In this document: in pieces, positions 35,990-49,500 of the stretch | How positions within the stretch are numbered: the first letter of the stretch is position 1 | Layout: every line of letters starts with the position of its first letter | DNA from: Paralithodes platypus | Lineage: Eukaryota; Arthropoda; Malacostraca; Decapoda; Lithodidae | Direction: 5' to 3' | Length of the DNA: 64,000 bases | NCBI GenBank assembly: GCA_032716605.1 | Contig: CM064517.1 | Coordinates: forward strand, 25,847,876 to 25,911,875 | Notes under the pieces: model-generated | Database searches by the model: none | What the model was told of the DNA's origin: nothing | The model's input: the letters and a program-made list of their open reading frames with translations, nothing else | Translations under genes and position numbers: made by a program

Positions 35990-36221
35990 GGAGATTCTTT
36001 AAAGACGTTTCACCCCATTTCTTTGTCAATTTTATGACCTTTCGTGCCATTTAAGAGTGGATTTTCTTTTCGTGAAGCGCGATAGCGAGCCTGCAATTGA
36101 GGAGGAACCGACCTTCGGACAGGGTATTATTTCTACCGAAAATTGCACTTATCTCGAAGGGGGGTCTTGCGAGTATTCTTTTAAGCTGGATGCAGGTCTA
36201 AAGAGGAAACTAAATAAAATC

Positions 36222-36274
<53 letters not shown>

Positions 36275-36310
36275 GTAAATAAATCAATAAATATACATAT
36301 AAAACAAAAC
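35990..36310 (+). mobile_element. MITE, family 'A', with (ATA)n tail
   Basis: GACCTTTCGTGCCATTTAAG, CGATAGCGAGCCTGCAATTG and CAGGTCTAAAGAGGAAACTA, then about 50 bases of ATA at 36220-36270. Confidence 0.75.
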
Positions 36311-36481
36311 ATATTGCCTTAAGACACTGATTATTGATTTACCTCGCAGTAGGAGATAATGGGGGAAGAATTATTAATGTGGAGATAGGAATTTCCACAC
36401 CTCAGAGTATGATTATCTTGTGGTTCATATTTATTTATCTTCACTCGGCAATTGCATTTATAGAGGTATATTGAGGCACTG

Positions 36482-36516
<35 letters not shown>

Positions 36517-36765
36517 AGAGAGATTAGAGAGATTCACATGGCTTAAACACAAAATATAATAAAAAGCAACTCCGTATATCGAGGTCTTTCAAAACCCTTC
36601 ACACGCTGTACCTGATCCTATGGCTAATCGAGAACTCCAAGTATAGGTTAGTGAGTTACTTATAACTGACCTCTAAGTTAACAGCCTGCTGACGTGTTTA
36701 GGTGCGAGGGGTGGGAGGGTGTGAACGCTAGTGGCGAGAATTCAGAAGTGATGGTAGTGGTGGAG
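36311..36765. other. Non-coding; TA and GA microsatellites
   Basis: TA at 36484-36513 followed by GA; the rest is unique, with nothing recognised. Confidence 0.55.
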
Positions 36766-36767
36766 TG

Positions 36768-37300
36768 ATGTGATTCAAGGCCTCTATGGGGGGATTTCTT
36801 GGTGGTGGTGTGATTCCAGGCCTCTATGGGGGGAGTTCTTGGTGGTGATGGTGGTGTGATTCCAAGCCTCTATGGGGGAGTTCTTGGTGGTGTTGGTGTG
36901 ATTCCAGGCCTCTATGGGGGGAGTTCTTGGTGGTGGTGGTGTGATTCCAGGCCTCTATGGGGGAAGTTCTTGGTGGTGGTGGTGTGGGAAGGTGTGATTC
37001 AAGGCCTCTATGGGGTGAGTTCTTGGTGGTGATGGTGGTGGGATTCAAGACCTCTATGGGGGTAGTTCTTAGTGTTGGTGGTGGTGGTGGGATTAAAGGC
37101 CTCTGTGGGAGGATTTCTTTGTGGTGGTGGTGGTGGGATTCAAGGCCTCTATGGGGGAAGTTCTTGGTGGTGGTGGTGGTGGTGGGATTCAAGATCTCTA
37201 TTAGGGGATTTCTTGGTGGTGGTGGTGGGATTCAAGGCCTCTATGGGGGAAGTTCTTGGTGGTGGTGGGATTAAAGGCCTCTATAGGGGGCGTTCGTCAG
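36768..37300. repeat. GGT-containing minisatellite, about 11 units
   Basis: Units of 42-60 bases: GGGATTCAAGGCCTCTATGG then GGGAGTTCTTGGT with a variable GGT run. The variable length comes from the internal trinucleotide. Confidence 0.95.
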
Positions 37301-37324
37301 GTATGTGCTTCTTTGTTTAAGAGA

Positions 37325-37905
37325 GATAGTGTGTGTGTGTGCTAATGAGAGTGTTTGCGTTTATGAGCGAGAGTATGTTTGTGAGAGAATGGATGTGTAT
37401 GTGTGTGTTTATTTAAGAAAGGGCGTGTGTGTTTGAGAGAGAAAGGGTGTATGTGTTTGAGAGAGTGTATTTTTTGTGAGAGAAAGGATGTGTATTTGTG
37501 AGAAAAATTATGTTTGTGAGAGTGTCTATGTGTGTGTGTTTGAGAGTTTGTGCGAGATGAGGTGTCTATGTGTGTTTGTGAAAGATAGTATGTGTGTGTG
37601 TTTATGAGAGAGTGCGTGTGTGAGAAAGGATGTGTTTTTTGTGAGAAAAGGATGTGCGTATGTGAGAGTGTTTTGTGAGAGAAAGGGTGTGTGTATGTGT
37701 TTATGAGAGTGTATTTGTGAGCAAAAAGGATGTGTTTGTGAGAGAGAAAAGGTGTGTTTGCGTTTATGAGTGTGTTTGTGTGAGAAAGGGTGTGTGTATT
37801 TGTGAGAGAAAAGGTGTGTGTACGTTTATGAGTGTTTGTGAGAGAAAGGGTGTGTGTATTTGTGAGAGAACGTGTGTGTGTGTGAGTGAGTGATAGACTA
37901 CGTAT
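37325..37905. repeat. Purine-rich GTGTGTTTGTGAGAGAAAGG array
   Basis: Irregular units of 16-60 bases across 580 bases; apparent Ser/His/Thr and Arg/Val/Cys frames are read-through. Confidence 0.93.
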
Positions 37906-38089
37906 GTTCATTATATTCTATGCTAGCTATAAGAGCAGGAAATGTACCAACCCTAACCCTTCCAATCCTTTCCTCACAGACCCCGAACACCATACTGCCC
38001 AAGAACGTCTCTCTTCGGGTCCTTCATATACATTTGGACTAAAGTGGTCTTCTTTTACGTGATTCAACATTTACACTACCTTAGAGGGA

Positions 38090-38468
38090 CAGTGGATGTT
38101 TGTTTGGTCTATTAATTAATTCATTCATACTTGTTTTGTTTTAAAGTTTCCTCCCTAGACCTCCATCAAGCTTAGAAAAACACCCCCTAGACCCCCCCCC
38201 CCCCTCCCTTCAAGATAGATTTGTACATTTTTCAGTAGAAAAATGTCCCGGCCAATGGGTAATTCCTCCTAAAATTACAGGCTCGCTAGTGCTCGCCAGG
38301 AAAAAATCGACACCAAAATGGCACGAAGGGTCCTAATATTGACAAAGAAATGGGGTGAAAGGTCATAAAATCCCCAAACTAATGGAACCAACGTCTTAAA
38401 ATCTCAAAACTAGTGGGGCTAAACATTAGGGAGAAGGGGGTCCAGGAAAACGGTCTGTCTCCCTTAAA
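38090..38468 (-). mobile_element. MITE, family 'A' (reverse)
   Basis: TTTCCTCCCTAGACCTCCAT, a C run where other copies have CCCCC, TACAGGCTCGCTAGTGCTCG and GTCTGTCTCCCTTAA. Confidence 0.8.
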
Positions 38469-38789
38469 TTTTACAAGCAGTTAAATATGCGTTCCCTTAA
38501 TATTTGTGTTTGTGTACTGAATTTTATGGGCACTAATATTTACGCTCAAACATTGCTTACGCTCAAATATTCATACATAAAACATTTTTGCATTCAAGTC
38601 TGCACACCACCAATTTTGCGTGCACTCGAGCTTATTTGCCTTTAATTTACGTGCATTCCATGTTTTAATTTGCAACCAATTATACCCTAAAAATATATAC
38701 ATTAATAACAATAACAATAATAATAATTATGGTAATAGAAATAATAAGAAACTATATGATAGTAATTATAGCAACAATACTACTACTAC

Positions 38790-38833
<44 letters not shown>

Positions 38834-39060
38834 TAATAATAATGATAACAACAATAACAAAATATCGTGCACTCCATTTTGCGTGCAGGGTGTGAGTGTA
38901 CAGTGTGGCAGCCGTAGAACCAAGGTAACGACAACAACAACAGGCATTCCCTACTACCCGTTGCTTAGTACCGTTTAACGCGGATCAATACGTTAGTTGT
39001 GTATGGCGCTACGGTAACTCGCTCAAGGCATTACCACGCGCGTTCTCGTAATATAGTCTC
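38469..39060. other. Non-coding; AAT microsatellite
   Basis: Degenerate ACGCTCAAATATT-like words at 38470-38650; AAT/AAC-rich at 38700-38870. No gene. Confidence 0.6.
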
Positions 39061-42000
39061 GGTATTATTATAGGTTTGATTCCCGAAGGGAAGTAGTGAA
39101 AACCTAATATTTAGTAGGGGCCCCGGAATCATTGACGATGTTGCCTATTAGTATAATAGTCTCCATTCAACACCCACGTCAGTCGTTTGAATCAACCGCC
39201 GCAAGGAAGAAAGAGAGTCATCTTCATAAGTGCAACGCTACTTCTCTTATGGTGTCTGTCGTTATCTTGATCGGGTACCCACTACGAAAAAAACTTAGTA
39301 AATAATAAGAGAATAAAAAAGGGAAAAAGAATTTCCACTTTAACACTGTTATTCACAAGCTCCCCACATTCGGTGGATTTTCTTGCATTGTGGCTTCTTA
39401 CCGCCTCTCGCCAAGCGCAACAATTCCTCCTTCAATGATATATCAAAATAAAGTTCAAATATCACGAATGGGAAGGGGATGGCTGGGAGGGACGTCGTCG
39501 TCAATGATTCCGGGGCCCCTACTAAATATTAGGTTTTCACTAGTTCCCTTCGGGAATCAAACCTATAATTTAATAGTGCATCATTGACGATGTTGCCTGA
39601 ATTCCAAGACTGGAGGGGGACATTCGTAAATATCAAACTCTCAATAACCATATGGTTAAGCCAAGAAACCCTATAACAGGAAAAAGATAGTAATTGTGTT
39701 GTTGTGCATACAACAGTATAAAATAGGAAAGAGTGGGAGCAGTGCGTTGCTTCAAAGAAGCCTGCTCCAGCAACAGAGTCCTCTTCCATGAGGGATTTGT
39801 TGTACCGTGTGACACAGAGAGTTAAATGCAAAAAAAAACTCGTCACCTCGACCTGTAACCTGTGCTGAGCTCAGCTTGGTCCTTCGGTCCATTTATTGAG
39901 TGCTTTGACCAATATTAAACTTAGTGAATCTAGTGCAAACTAGGCTGGAACATGTGTTGAGTCATTTCGACCAATTCCAATCTTCCGTAATCTAGTGCAA
40001 CTAGCATATAACCTGCAATGTAGATATATAGCAATAATGAACAGTAGTGTAACACAATCTTTTATTATTCGTAAACTACCTGAGCCTTTAATTAAGCTTT
40101 GCAAACTTAAAATGAATACATCAGATTTAATAATTAAAAAAAAAATCTCGAGCTTCTTAGCTCGTGCATATCTATTTGGGCTTGGCCCGGCGTAATTAAC
40201 GCCTAGCTTGCCCTGCATTAACTTGTAATCCTGTGGAAGGGGGTTCATCTCTTGTACTGGGATCCGCATACCCCCCCCCCCCCTTTGCTTAAGCCCCTAT
40301 TGGGCGTCCACATCACAGTACTAACGGCTGGAATTACAAGGAAAACAACAGAAGGAGTGTGCCCTTGTGCAGACGATAAGAACAAAGGGCGGGGCCGTAA
40401 AAGAAAACCGAGTTTGTAACCAAAAAAGGGAAAACAAAAACATGCAAAGAAAAAAGTCTGCACCGAGGGCACCTCCTGTGACTACCACGTCCTCGGCTCA
40501 CTTGGTGTGGAGCGAGGACACGTAGGATCCTGGAAAAAACTTAGAGAGCTAGAAAAAACAACTGGCTATATCAGTTAGTCCGCCGGGGGATGTCAAAAAA
40601 TTTCTAGTCTAAGAGGATCGAACAAGATACCTGTGGGACATGAGCCGTAGAACCTGAATGGCCCCGACCCCGGCTTCCCCCGGCGGTAAATGTACCTCAG
40701 TCTGAACGTGTTTGTCTCATACCACTAAAAAATAGTTCACGATTATTTAGAGGTCAGAGAGAACTTTGGTTCAGCGCGGCTGGCCATATATTAAGGAGGG
40801 ACAGGCTTCTAGTCTAAGCCAGAGGGAAAACAAGGAGCCTGGGATTGAAGGGGAAACTGTCACTTTTGAAGAGTGATTGTTTGCGGCAATTACAGAAAAT
40901 TTAAGAGAGCTGATATGTTTGGAAGGCTAAGGATGAGACTGACATAGAGAGATCTCTGGTGCGTAAGGACTGCTAACAGCGTTAAGCTATCGCTAGGCCT
41001 TACTGAAAGTATAAGCCTAAGTAACGAAAAGCGCATCCTTTTGCCAGATCAATATAAGCCGCTCTACTGGCCGCGTGACTGTAATGTCATATGGAACAAA
41101 ATAAGGGCGAGAGAGTCCATAACGGTTTTCATCTATCCCATGTAAGAAGAAAAGTGGGGGGAAAGTACATAACTGATTCGGCCTTAAGAGGTTATTGTAA
41201 AGTGGAGTAAATAACTGATTCGGCCTTAAGTGGCTATCCTAAAAGTGGGGACCTGCCGCTAAGCTGTCCCTGACCCCGGTAAAACATCTCGGTACGTGCG
41301 CACAGCTCGAATAAGCATATGGAAAGAGGAAGAAGTCCTCTCTAATAGTGGAGATGGGACTAACATCCCGCCGGGACGAACTTCCAGCCCCCCGCGGCGG
41401 GACTCTTCCCAAAAAGGGACAACCCCAACAAGGCTTGCTGAGGGCTTAAAAATGCGTAATCATGAAGTGAGCTTATCGAGAGTGAATACTGATTCGCGCT
41501 GTACCTCACGTAACGTAAACAGAGGGGCATCCTGGGGAATTGACAAGTGTAACTGTAATAGAGACCCCTGAGGATACCGTCCTCCAACCCCTCTAGATGT
41601 ACTGACTAGTAGGACATCATCCTAAAGACATCCTGGTAGCCACTTGCCGGCGGATGGTTGTCTGGTTTATAACCCAAGTTAGTGTGAGAGAGGCGGCCTT
41701 TCCTGGTGTGGGCTTGCCGCAGGGTTAACTGCGTACGTACACCAGACCTGGGCCGGGGATCGTGTGTGTCCCTCTGTGTAATTACTAGGTATCACATCCC
41801 TTATGCTGAGGGTTGTATCATTGTTATGCAATGCCGGGTGAGGCAAAGTTGCGTGACTTCCTTTCTGGCGAGCACATTGCGGTGACCGGCGCAGTTCGGT
41901 CGCGCAGAAGAGATAAGGTGGCGCAGCCACCCTTAGGAAGTAACACCTCGTCGAACCTCGGAACCCCATTGCACTAGCACTGCCGAGGGAGAGAGGGGGA

Positions 42001-43345
42001 CGGAGGGAGGACACATAACCCATTCCTTAAAGCATTTTATTTTAAATGTACTAGATAGTGGGAGGGGAAACCATCCGTTGGCCGCTTGGAGCCTTCAGGA
42101 AGACCTGATGGGGGTTCCCTACATTCGATATCCTCCTTACCTTCACATCTCCCTGTCTAGCTAATTATGAGCTTCGCGGTGGAGACCAGAGAGAACCAAA
42201 TCCTATAATAAGCATTCATAGGTCCCCTGAGCCATACCGAGTTTGAGGAGCTGTCGTGACCTGACTGCCTCAAATAAGGCTGTCCGGATTTCTGTGAAAG
42301 ATCTCGCCGGGGAAGGGAGGAGATATTATTGAGAATCCTTAGCTAATTCCTCCTTCCTCCGTGGGGGCATAACCCTAATAAACAGAAAGCTAAAAAACTT
42401 CCTGTGGGTCTTATCTCTGACGAGAAAATTACCTTTGGAGTTCAAGAGGTTCAGGAGCAAAGAGGGGCAAAGGAAAAAACCTCTGCAGTTAAGTGAGGGG
42501 CGATGAAAAAATAAAAAATAGGGAGGGGGACCCCTCCCGGTTGTTGTATTAGCCAGTCAAACTCGGTAATGGAGGGGAAACTGGGGACAGAGGGTTAGAT
42601 GGAAAAAACTCGCAAATTGTGGGAGTTCCTGATTCCACGTTACCCATGGTTCATCGCTCATCCCACCCAGAATTGGGTGAGGTGGGAAAGTGACCGGAGG
42701 CAAGTACTTGACCGCTTATCCGGCGGGCATTCCGGGTAAGTGTTGTCCCGCCGCAATACCGTTACCTGATTCTGACAACTAGCGTTCAAGCGAAAATATG
42801 TCTATTTCCCGGCATAAGGACATGGCATATGTTTTGTCGAGAATTTTTTGGGAGATATTTTAAGGCTTAGGAAACAACATTGGATAAAAACTGAGATGAT
42901 CGATTGTACTACTATCGAGTCGATCAAAGAATCAACCCGTGGGACTGATGCTACCAAGATCGCCCATCCGTTCGTGGTATGTTGACCGGGAGACAGTGAA
43001 CTCCGGCGGGCTAATTCCCTAGAGTTTATAGCGAGAGCAATTCTGCCTCTCACACCAGCGGTCCTACTTTAGCGAAATTGATGAGGATCCTTCCTCGATT
43101 TCAACATTCAGTGGGAATGAAAGCTAGAGGTCATTGAGTAATGAACTTAGGCCTCTGACTGAACATCCACTTTGGCCTTACCGAGTCCGTAATGAGTTAT
43201 TCGGAAGTATGCCTAACACGGGGCGAAGCGTTGGTTTTTTTTGGGGGTGTTTTAAATGGATTTTTTTAGGCCCAGGATCTTAAGAGTCTTCCCGCAGTCG
43301 CCCGGGGAAACTCTTAAGAGTCTTCCAGCACTTGCCGGGTTAACT
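39061..43345. other. Unidentified GC-richer block with few simple repeats
   Basis: About 4.3 kb with higher GC, a scattering of CCGG/CGGCGGG words, A6 and C14 runs, and stop codons in every frame (longest ORF about 116 codons). There are no family A, B or D MITEs and no microsatellites, unlike everything around it. Short direct repeats occur: CTAGTGCAA-CTAG with TTTGACCAAT/TTCGACCAAT (39910-40010) and ATAACTGATTCGGCCTTAAG twice (41170-41230). I do not recognise it; a complex satellite unit or an old, decayed element are possibilities. Confidence 0.5.
39070..39570. repeat. 70-bp inverted repeat with a 360-base loop
   Basis: AGGTTTGATTCCCGAAGGGA at 39072 pairs with TCCCTTCGGGAATCAAACCT ending near 39566. 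The arms continue through AAAACCTAATATTTAGTAGG and GGCCCCGGAATCATTGACG. A third piece, CATTGACGATGTTGCCT, recurs in direct orientation at 39583. Confidence 0.88.
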
Positions 43346-43367
43346 AATCCAAATGGCTTAATTCCAG

Positions 43368-43507
43368 GGACTCGTGCAGTTACACCTACCAGAGTGAAGA
43401 GGAAGGAGGAGGAGGGGAGGAGGGAGGTGGTGGTGGTGGTGGTGGAGAAAGCTTGCATCGAGTGGGACTTCGACACGGCCATCTTCACCAGCACTCTCAC
43501 TTCAGAG
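43368..43507 (+). CDS. SLC22 exon 1 (end of first extracellular loop)
   Basis: The exon ends TCA GAG before GTCAGT. It reads [19 protein letters not shown], matching the SLC22 pattern before 'TE-F-LVC'. The upstream part contains a GGT/GTG run coding six Val. The start is uncertain: acceptors ending at 43367 or 43379 both keep the frame and both need one base from an unseen earlier exon. Confidence 0.72.
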
Positions 43508-43515
43508 GTCAGTGT

Positions 43516-43557
<42 letters not shown>

Positions 43558-46500
43558 GATAGATAGACAGAGCCCGAATAGGGACATCACAACAGAAAAC
43601 ACTTAACACACAAAAACAAAATAGAAATTCACACACGTCATAATTGTATTGAAAGGGTTATCGATCATCATGCGGGACACCTCGACGATCTATACATACT
43701 AATAACACACGTAATAAAGCCACTCCAACACCTTCCTCTCCCTCCAACACCCCTTATACAGACTAATAACACATAACAAAGCCACTCCAACAGCTTCCTC
43801 TCTCCAATACCCCTTCTCCCCTCTCTACACTCTTCAGAAAAATAGGAAAAGTATAAAGTAGCTACGAGGTGCCATTGTAAAGGCATATCCCTCAATACCC
43901 TCACCTGACCTGATTATCATGCGATAACGGGTACAAAAACACTATGCATTAAAGAGTAGCGATATACAGTAGTAAAATTTGAAGCGATAAAAAGACGATT
44001 ACACAAACACTACGTATAAAGTAGTATTGTATTCAGGTTATCTCTAGTAATTCAAAAACTTACATATCAAAGAGTAGCGATACAATCAAAGTCAATGCGA
44101 TAAAAAGACGATTACACAAAACCTACGTACAAAAAGAGTATCACTATAAACAGGTTATCTCAAGTATTAGAATAAGGACAGATAACGGCTACCGAAAACA
44201 CTATGCATCAAACAGTAGCGATACAAAGATACAAAGTGGGGGGACTTGATCTGTGATTTCGAGATCAACCCACGGTTACACAAAGGTCGTATCAAATTGT
44301 AGCAGCGGTAGTACTTTCGGATCAACCACTATATACTGTATGCCACAAAGCAGTACGACTTTTCCCTGGCTGATCCTTCTAAATGTGAACAAAGTCGCCC
44401 AGTAATAGTCAACTGCCTATAGCGAGTGCCTCCCCCAATCAAGGGACGTTTGAGCCAAAATCCTGGACACACTGAGTTTGAAGCAATTTAAGTCATAAAC
44501 GTTTCACTCTTGGGTTGGAGAATTGCACAGAGTATATTATAGTAGCGATAGAATAGCGAGAGAGATGCAACATTGCGGCGGAGAGAGATTGCAGAGAGTT
44601 GGTGACTGGACGGGAGTTAATGACACGAAAGGCCTTCCTTTCAACTTTGTCTAGGAGAGCGGTGTGAGAGGAACCTCCCCACACATGTGAACAATACTCA
44701 ATACAAGGACGCACTATGCCCCTGTACAGAGCAAGAAGCTGTGCAGGGGAAAGAACCCCCTAAGGCGGTTGAGCACACCCAGCTTCTGGGAGGCTGCCTT
44801 AGCAAGACTGGTAATATGGTCCTTCCAACTGAGAGCAGAAGAAAAGGAGACACCAAGAATATTGAGAGAAGATGAAGGATTGATTTTTGTATTGTTGAAG
44901 AATAAGGGATAGTCCGCTGGGAGTTCCTTACGGGTAGATAGATGGAGAAATTGGGTTTGGAAGCATTAAAGGTAACAAGGTTTTCTCTGCCCCAATTGGA
45001 GATAGTATTTAGATCATAATTTAAAAGTTTTATGGCTTCATTACGTTTGTCGTTGAGGGATTGCTGGCTGGGGCGTTCTGAAAAACTAATGGAGTAGTGT
45101 AAGGTTGAGTCGTCTGCGTATGAATGGATGCAAATTGAGGTACAGTTGAGGAGATCATTTATAAAAATTATAAAAAGAATAGGAGATAGGACAGAGCCCT
45201 GAGGAACACCGGAGTTTATAGGGTGAGGAAGTGAACAATGGCCGTCCACAACCGCGGCTATGGAACGGCCGGAAAGGAAATTAGAGACAAAGGCACAGAT
45301 GGAGAGATAGAAACCGAAGGAGGGTAGTTTAGAAATTAAAGATTTGTGCCAGACTCTATCGAAGGCTTTTGATATGTCTAGTGCAATAGAAAAAGTCTCA
45401 CCGAAGTCCCGAAAGGAGGATGACCAAGAGTTAGTAAGATATGAAAGAAGATCACCAGTAGAGCGACCCTTAAGGAAGCCATACTGGCGATCTGAGAGCA
45501 GATTATGAGAAGAGAAATGCTTAAGAAATTTGGAAGCAAGAATAGTTTCAAAAACTTTAGAAAGACAAGAGATGAGAGCAATTGGACGATAGTTGGAGGG
45601 TTGAGAGCGGTCACCCTTCTTTGGGACAGGTTGAATGTGAGCAAACTTCCAGCATGAAGGGAAGACGTTAGAGGATAGACAGAGACGAAAGAGTTTGCCT
45701 AGGCAGGGAGTCAGCACGGAAGCACAGTTTTTGAGAACAACAGGAGGAACACCGTCCGGACCGTACGCCTTATTAGTATTAAGCCCAGAGAGGGTAGAAA
45801 GTAAATCTTTAGAAGAGATAAGCATATTAGGCATAAGTAAGAGAGAGGAGGGTGGAGAGGGAGGATTAGCACCGGAATCATCCAAAGTGGAGTTTCTAGC
45901 AAAAGTTTGAGCGAAGAGTTTAGCTTTGTCAGAGGAAGAAGTGATGGTTGTGCCATCAGAATGGGAAAGGGGAGGGAAAGACGAGGAAGAGAAATTGTTG
46001 GAGGTTTTTGGCTAGATGCCAGAAAGCTTGGGAAGAGCTAGAGTTGGATAGTTCAGTGCATTTATTATTGATGAAAGAGTGTTTGGCAAGTCGAAGAACA
46101 GATTTGGCTTGATTCCGGGCAGAAACATAGGAAGAATGAGAGTCTTGAGTTTTAAGGCGTCGGTACCGTTTGAATGCTTCCTCCTTATTGCGGACAGCAG
46201 TAGAACAGGCGTGAGTAAACCAAGATTTTTTAGCATTAGTCTGAGAGAAAGAGAATGGAATGTATGCTTCCATGCCCGAAAGGATTACCTCGGTAATGCG
46301 TTCAGCACTCTCCGAGGGTCCCCGGCCACGGAAGCAGAAATCATTCCATGGGAAATCAAAGAAGTACTGCCGGAGAGCCTCCCAGTCGGCAGCCCCAAAG
46401 TGCCACAAGCGCCGCCGGCTAGGAGGATCGGGTGGCCGTACTGGAGAGATTTGGCAGTTGACAGAGATAAGTTTATGGTCGGAGGAGCCCAAAGGAGAGA

Positions 46501-49500
46501 AAAGATTGACAGTATAAGAAGAAGGGTTAGAAGTTAGAAACAAGTCAAGAATGTTGGGCCGATCTCCGATGCGATCCGGGATACGGGTGGGATGCTGAAC
46601 TAACTGCTCTAGGTCATTTATAATAGAAAAGACGTAGGCTTGTTCACCAGGTGGATCAGTAGTGTGATTACAGTACTGTTTGTCTTGCCCCCTCCCCTAT
46701 CTCCCATATCAGTAAAGGTCTAACCGCCCTTTGTTCCCATAGCAACTAACGAATATGCTATACCATGTTCCAAGTAGGTAGGCCAAAACTCTTGAAAAAA
46801 AAAAAAATTCTATGTGGATGAGGGATACAAAAGGCAAATCAGCCTGTGATGAATGCCTCCCCCAGAGTTGAAAGAGTGACAGGGCCAAAATCAAGGAATG
46901 CTCGAGCCAAAATGTCTGGACACACAGAGTTTGAAGCAATTTAAGTCATATGATGAGGGAAAGATGAATTCAGGGAGAGAGTTCCAGAGCTCAGCTGTTG
47001 AATAGAAGAAAGATTGGGAGTATCGTATCACTCTTGAGTTATAGAATTGCACAGAGTAGGGGTGGGATTGTGTTGCAAGATAGAGCTTGATGGAGCTCTA
47101 GCGAGGAAACTAAAACTAGATAATAAAAAGATACATAAATGAGCAAATAAATAAGCCCATCTCCCCTTAACTGTAAAAACTAGGGTATAACTAATCTCTC
47201 TTCCCCTGACAGTTCTCCCTGGTGTGTGAGAGGGCCTACCTACGAGCCACCTACCAAGGGGTCTACATGTTGGGCACCTTCCTCAGCCCCCTACTGGCGG
47301 GATATCTGGCGGACAGGTAAGCTTTATTGGACAGTCGGCCTATTAACTCCTTCTTTACCGGCGACGTCCTTTTAACTTTATTCATGCTATATTTAGACGA
47401 TTTTGTGCAGTTTAAGAAGGACCTCCAGCAATTAACAGGCTTCGAACTATCTCACTTAACCCTTTTTACTACCCCAGATCCTTCTTAAGCTTCACTAAAT
47501 CGTCTAAATATGGGCAGTATATAATTAAAAAGACGTCGCCGGTGCAGAAGGGGTTGAGTGATGTCTCGGCACCAATTATATTTTGATCTATATTTGGTAT
47601 CAGCAATATTTACACATGATTTCTTCTTTTTGAGTAAGATATACAACCAGGTTCTTACACTTACCCACCCTATTCAACATCTGACAGAGCGAGCCAAACG
47701 TAATGACAGCTAAGACATGACTTATTAGCGCCACCGTATATTCTAAGACATAAATCCATCAATCTATGTCTATCAGAGCAATGAAATCCCCCGGCGCCAT
47801 ATTGTTTTCAACTCCCAGGAGCCCCTATGTCTCCACTCTCTATATACATGCACTCTAGTATAGGTAGTGCCAACGAACTTGACAATAATCTGGACCCCTA
47901 AAGTTCTTATAACTCAAAATGAACTAAAGCAATCGGGCTAACATTTCTATCATTTGGGAAGAGTCCACCAGGAAATAGGTGTGGAAATTTAAAGCCAGTT
48001 TGCTCAAGGTCCTTTTGAGTTACGAAGAGGTCAGGGATCGAGATAATTGTCAAGTTGGTTGGCGCTACCTATAGTGATCATATTCACCTCCCTAGTCCTG
48101 GTCTTGGTCCTCGTTACGGTATTATTCAAGGAGCCTACCGCGGCCTTCGCACGTTTTCCGTGTTTGCTTCTTATTGAACCATTTTTGAAGTTGAGGGCCT
48201 CACCCCCCCCAGGAGTTATTGTCATCATCATATATAATCCCAGACGGGGGCAAGTGACCACTGGACGTTGGGTTAATTTCAGAAAAACAGAGGTCAAATC
48301 CGACGTGCAGAGCATGTGAATATTGGCGCGGTAGTCTCCTTTAATATTATCCTCATGACTGTTTTACTGTGTCAAATATCTCACAACCATTATATGATAT
48401 TATGCCGCTTAACCCAAAGTATCCCGAGTGGTCTTTTTAGACCTCCCCTATATCGCTACATTAGTATGGCGATACTATGATGATTCATGTGTCTGTTTTT
48501 GCGGGGCGACTGATAACGAGCCTGCAATCTATGAGAAACAGAGACGCAGTTAACTACCGAAAAATATAAAATTGTATTGCAATGTAAACAATATATCTAA
48601 ATGTCTTCTCTGTATATAAAAGTTCCACTAATCCTTCTTCTGTATTGTCAGGCTTGGCAGGTATGAATAGTTTCAGTAGTTTGCGAGAAAATAATCATAA
48701 AGAAACCATCATACTGAAAGGTTTAATATTTACTATACTGTTGTTGTTGTTCCCCAAGCTGCCTGGCCGAACAGCCCCAAGGCCCCGAGCAAGGCCAAGG
48801 CCATAACCGAGCGCCCCCACAGAACCCTCCCTGCCGACCACAATAAAGCCTGGGTGACCGAAGCCACTCCATGGCGGGGAGCTGAGGAGGGTGCGGAAAC
48901 GCCCGGGAAACCAAAGACCCACCCAGGGCTCTGTGCCCCTCAGCAATTATGAAGAGAAAGTTGAGGGGCAAAGGAAAAATGTGACGCTTTGGCTTCCAAT
49001 CTTGGTAGATTGGGATGACCTCCCAAGAGCTCCACGGAAGAGACGCCGTCACTTGAGATCTAGAAAATATATAAGTTAAAATGTAAAACTTGCAAACTAA
49101 ACAAACCAAAATTGGGACAAGGACAATATAAAATCAAATTAAATTATCAAAATCGCTATGTGGAAACAACGCTTACTAAAATGAAAATTATTAAATAAAA
49201 GAACACAATCCACAAGTAAAAGGAACAGTCAGACTAAGCTATGGGTATGGCAGAGATCGCTCAGTTCTCACTCTGATAGACCAGCCCATCACCACATGAC
49301 TAGAACCCAATCCTCTCAGCATCAGCTAGGAAAGGCCCTAGAAAGCCGCCTTTGGCGGGGGGATAGCTCCCCTATTTCAACCCCTTTCAGGGTTGGGCAC
49401 CCGCCAATACTGTATATATCTATAACTTTATATAAATGTTCGACTAATCCTACTTCTGTATTGTCAGGTTTGGCCGGTACGTGGTGGTTCTGGTGACCCA

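Noticed and set aside
37342..37911. Ser/His/Thr-rich 189-codon ORF
   Set aside because: Translation of a GTGTGTGAGAGAAAGG array on the reverse strand.
40245..43053. ORFs of 75-116 codons in the GC-richer block
   Set aside because: Unconserved-looking sequence, no splice partners, and lengths expected by chance in GC-richer DNA.
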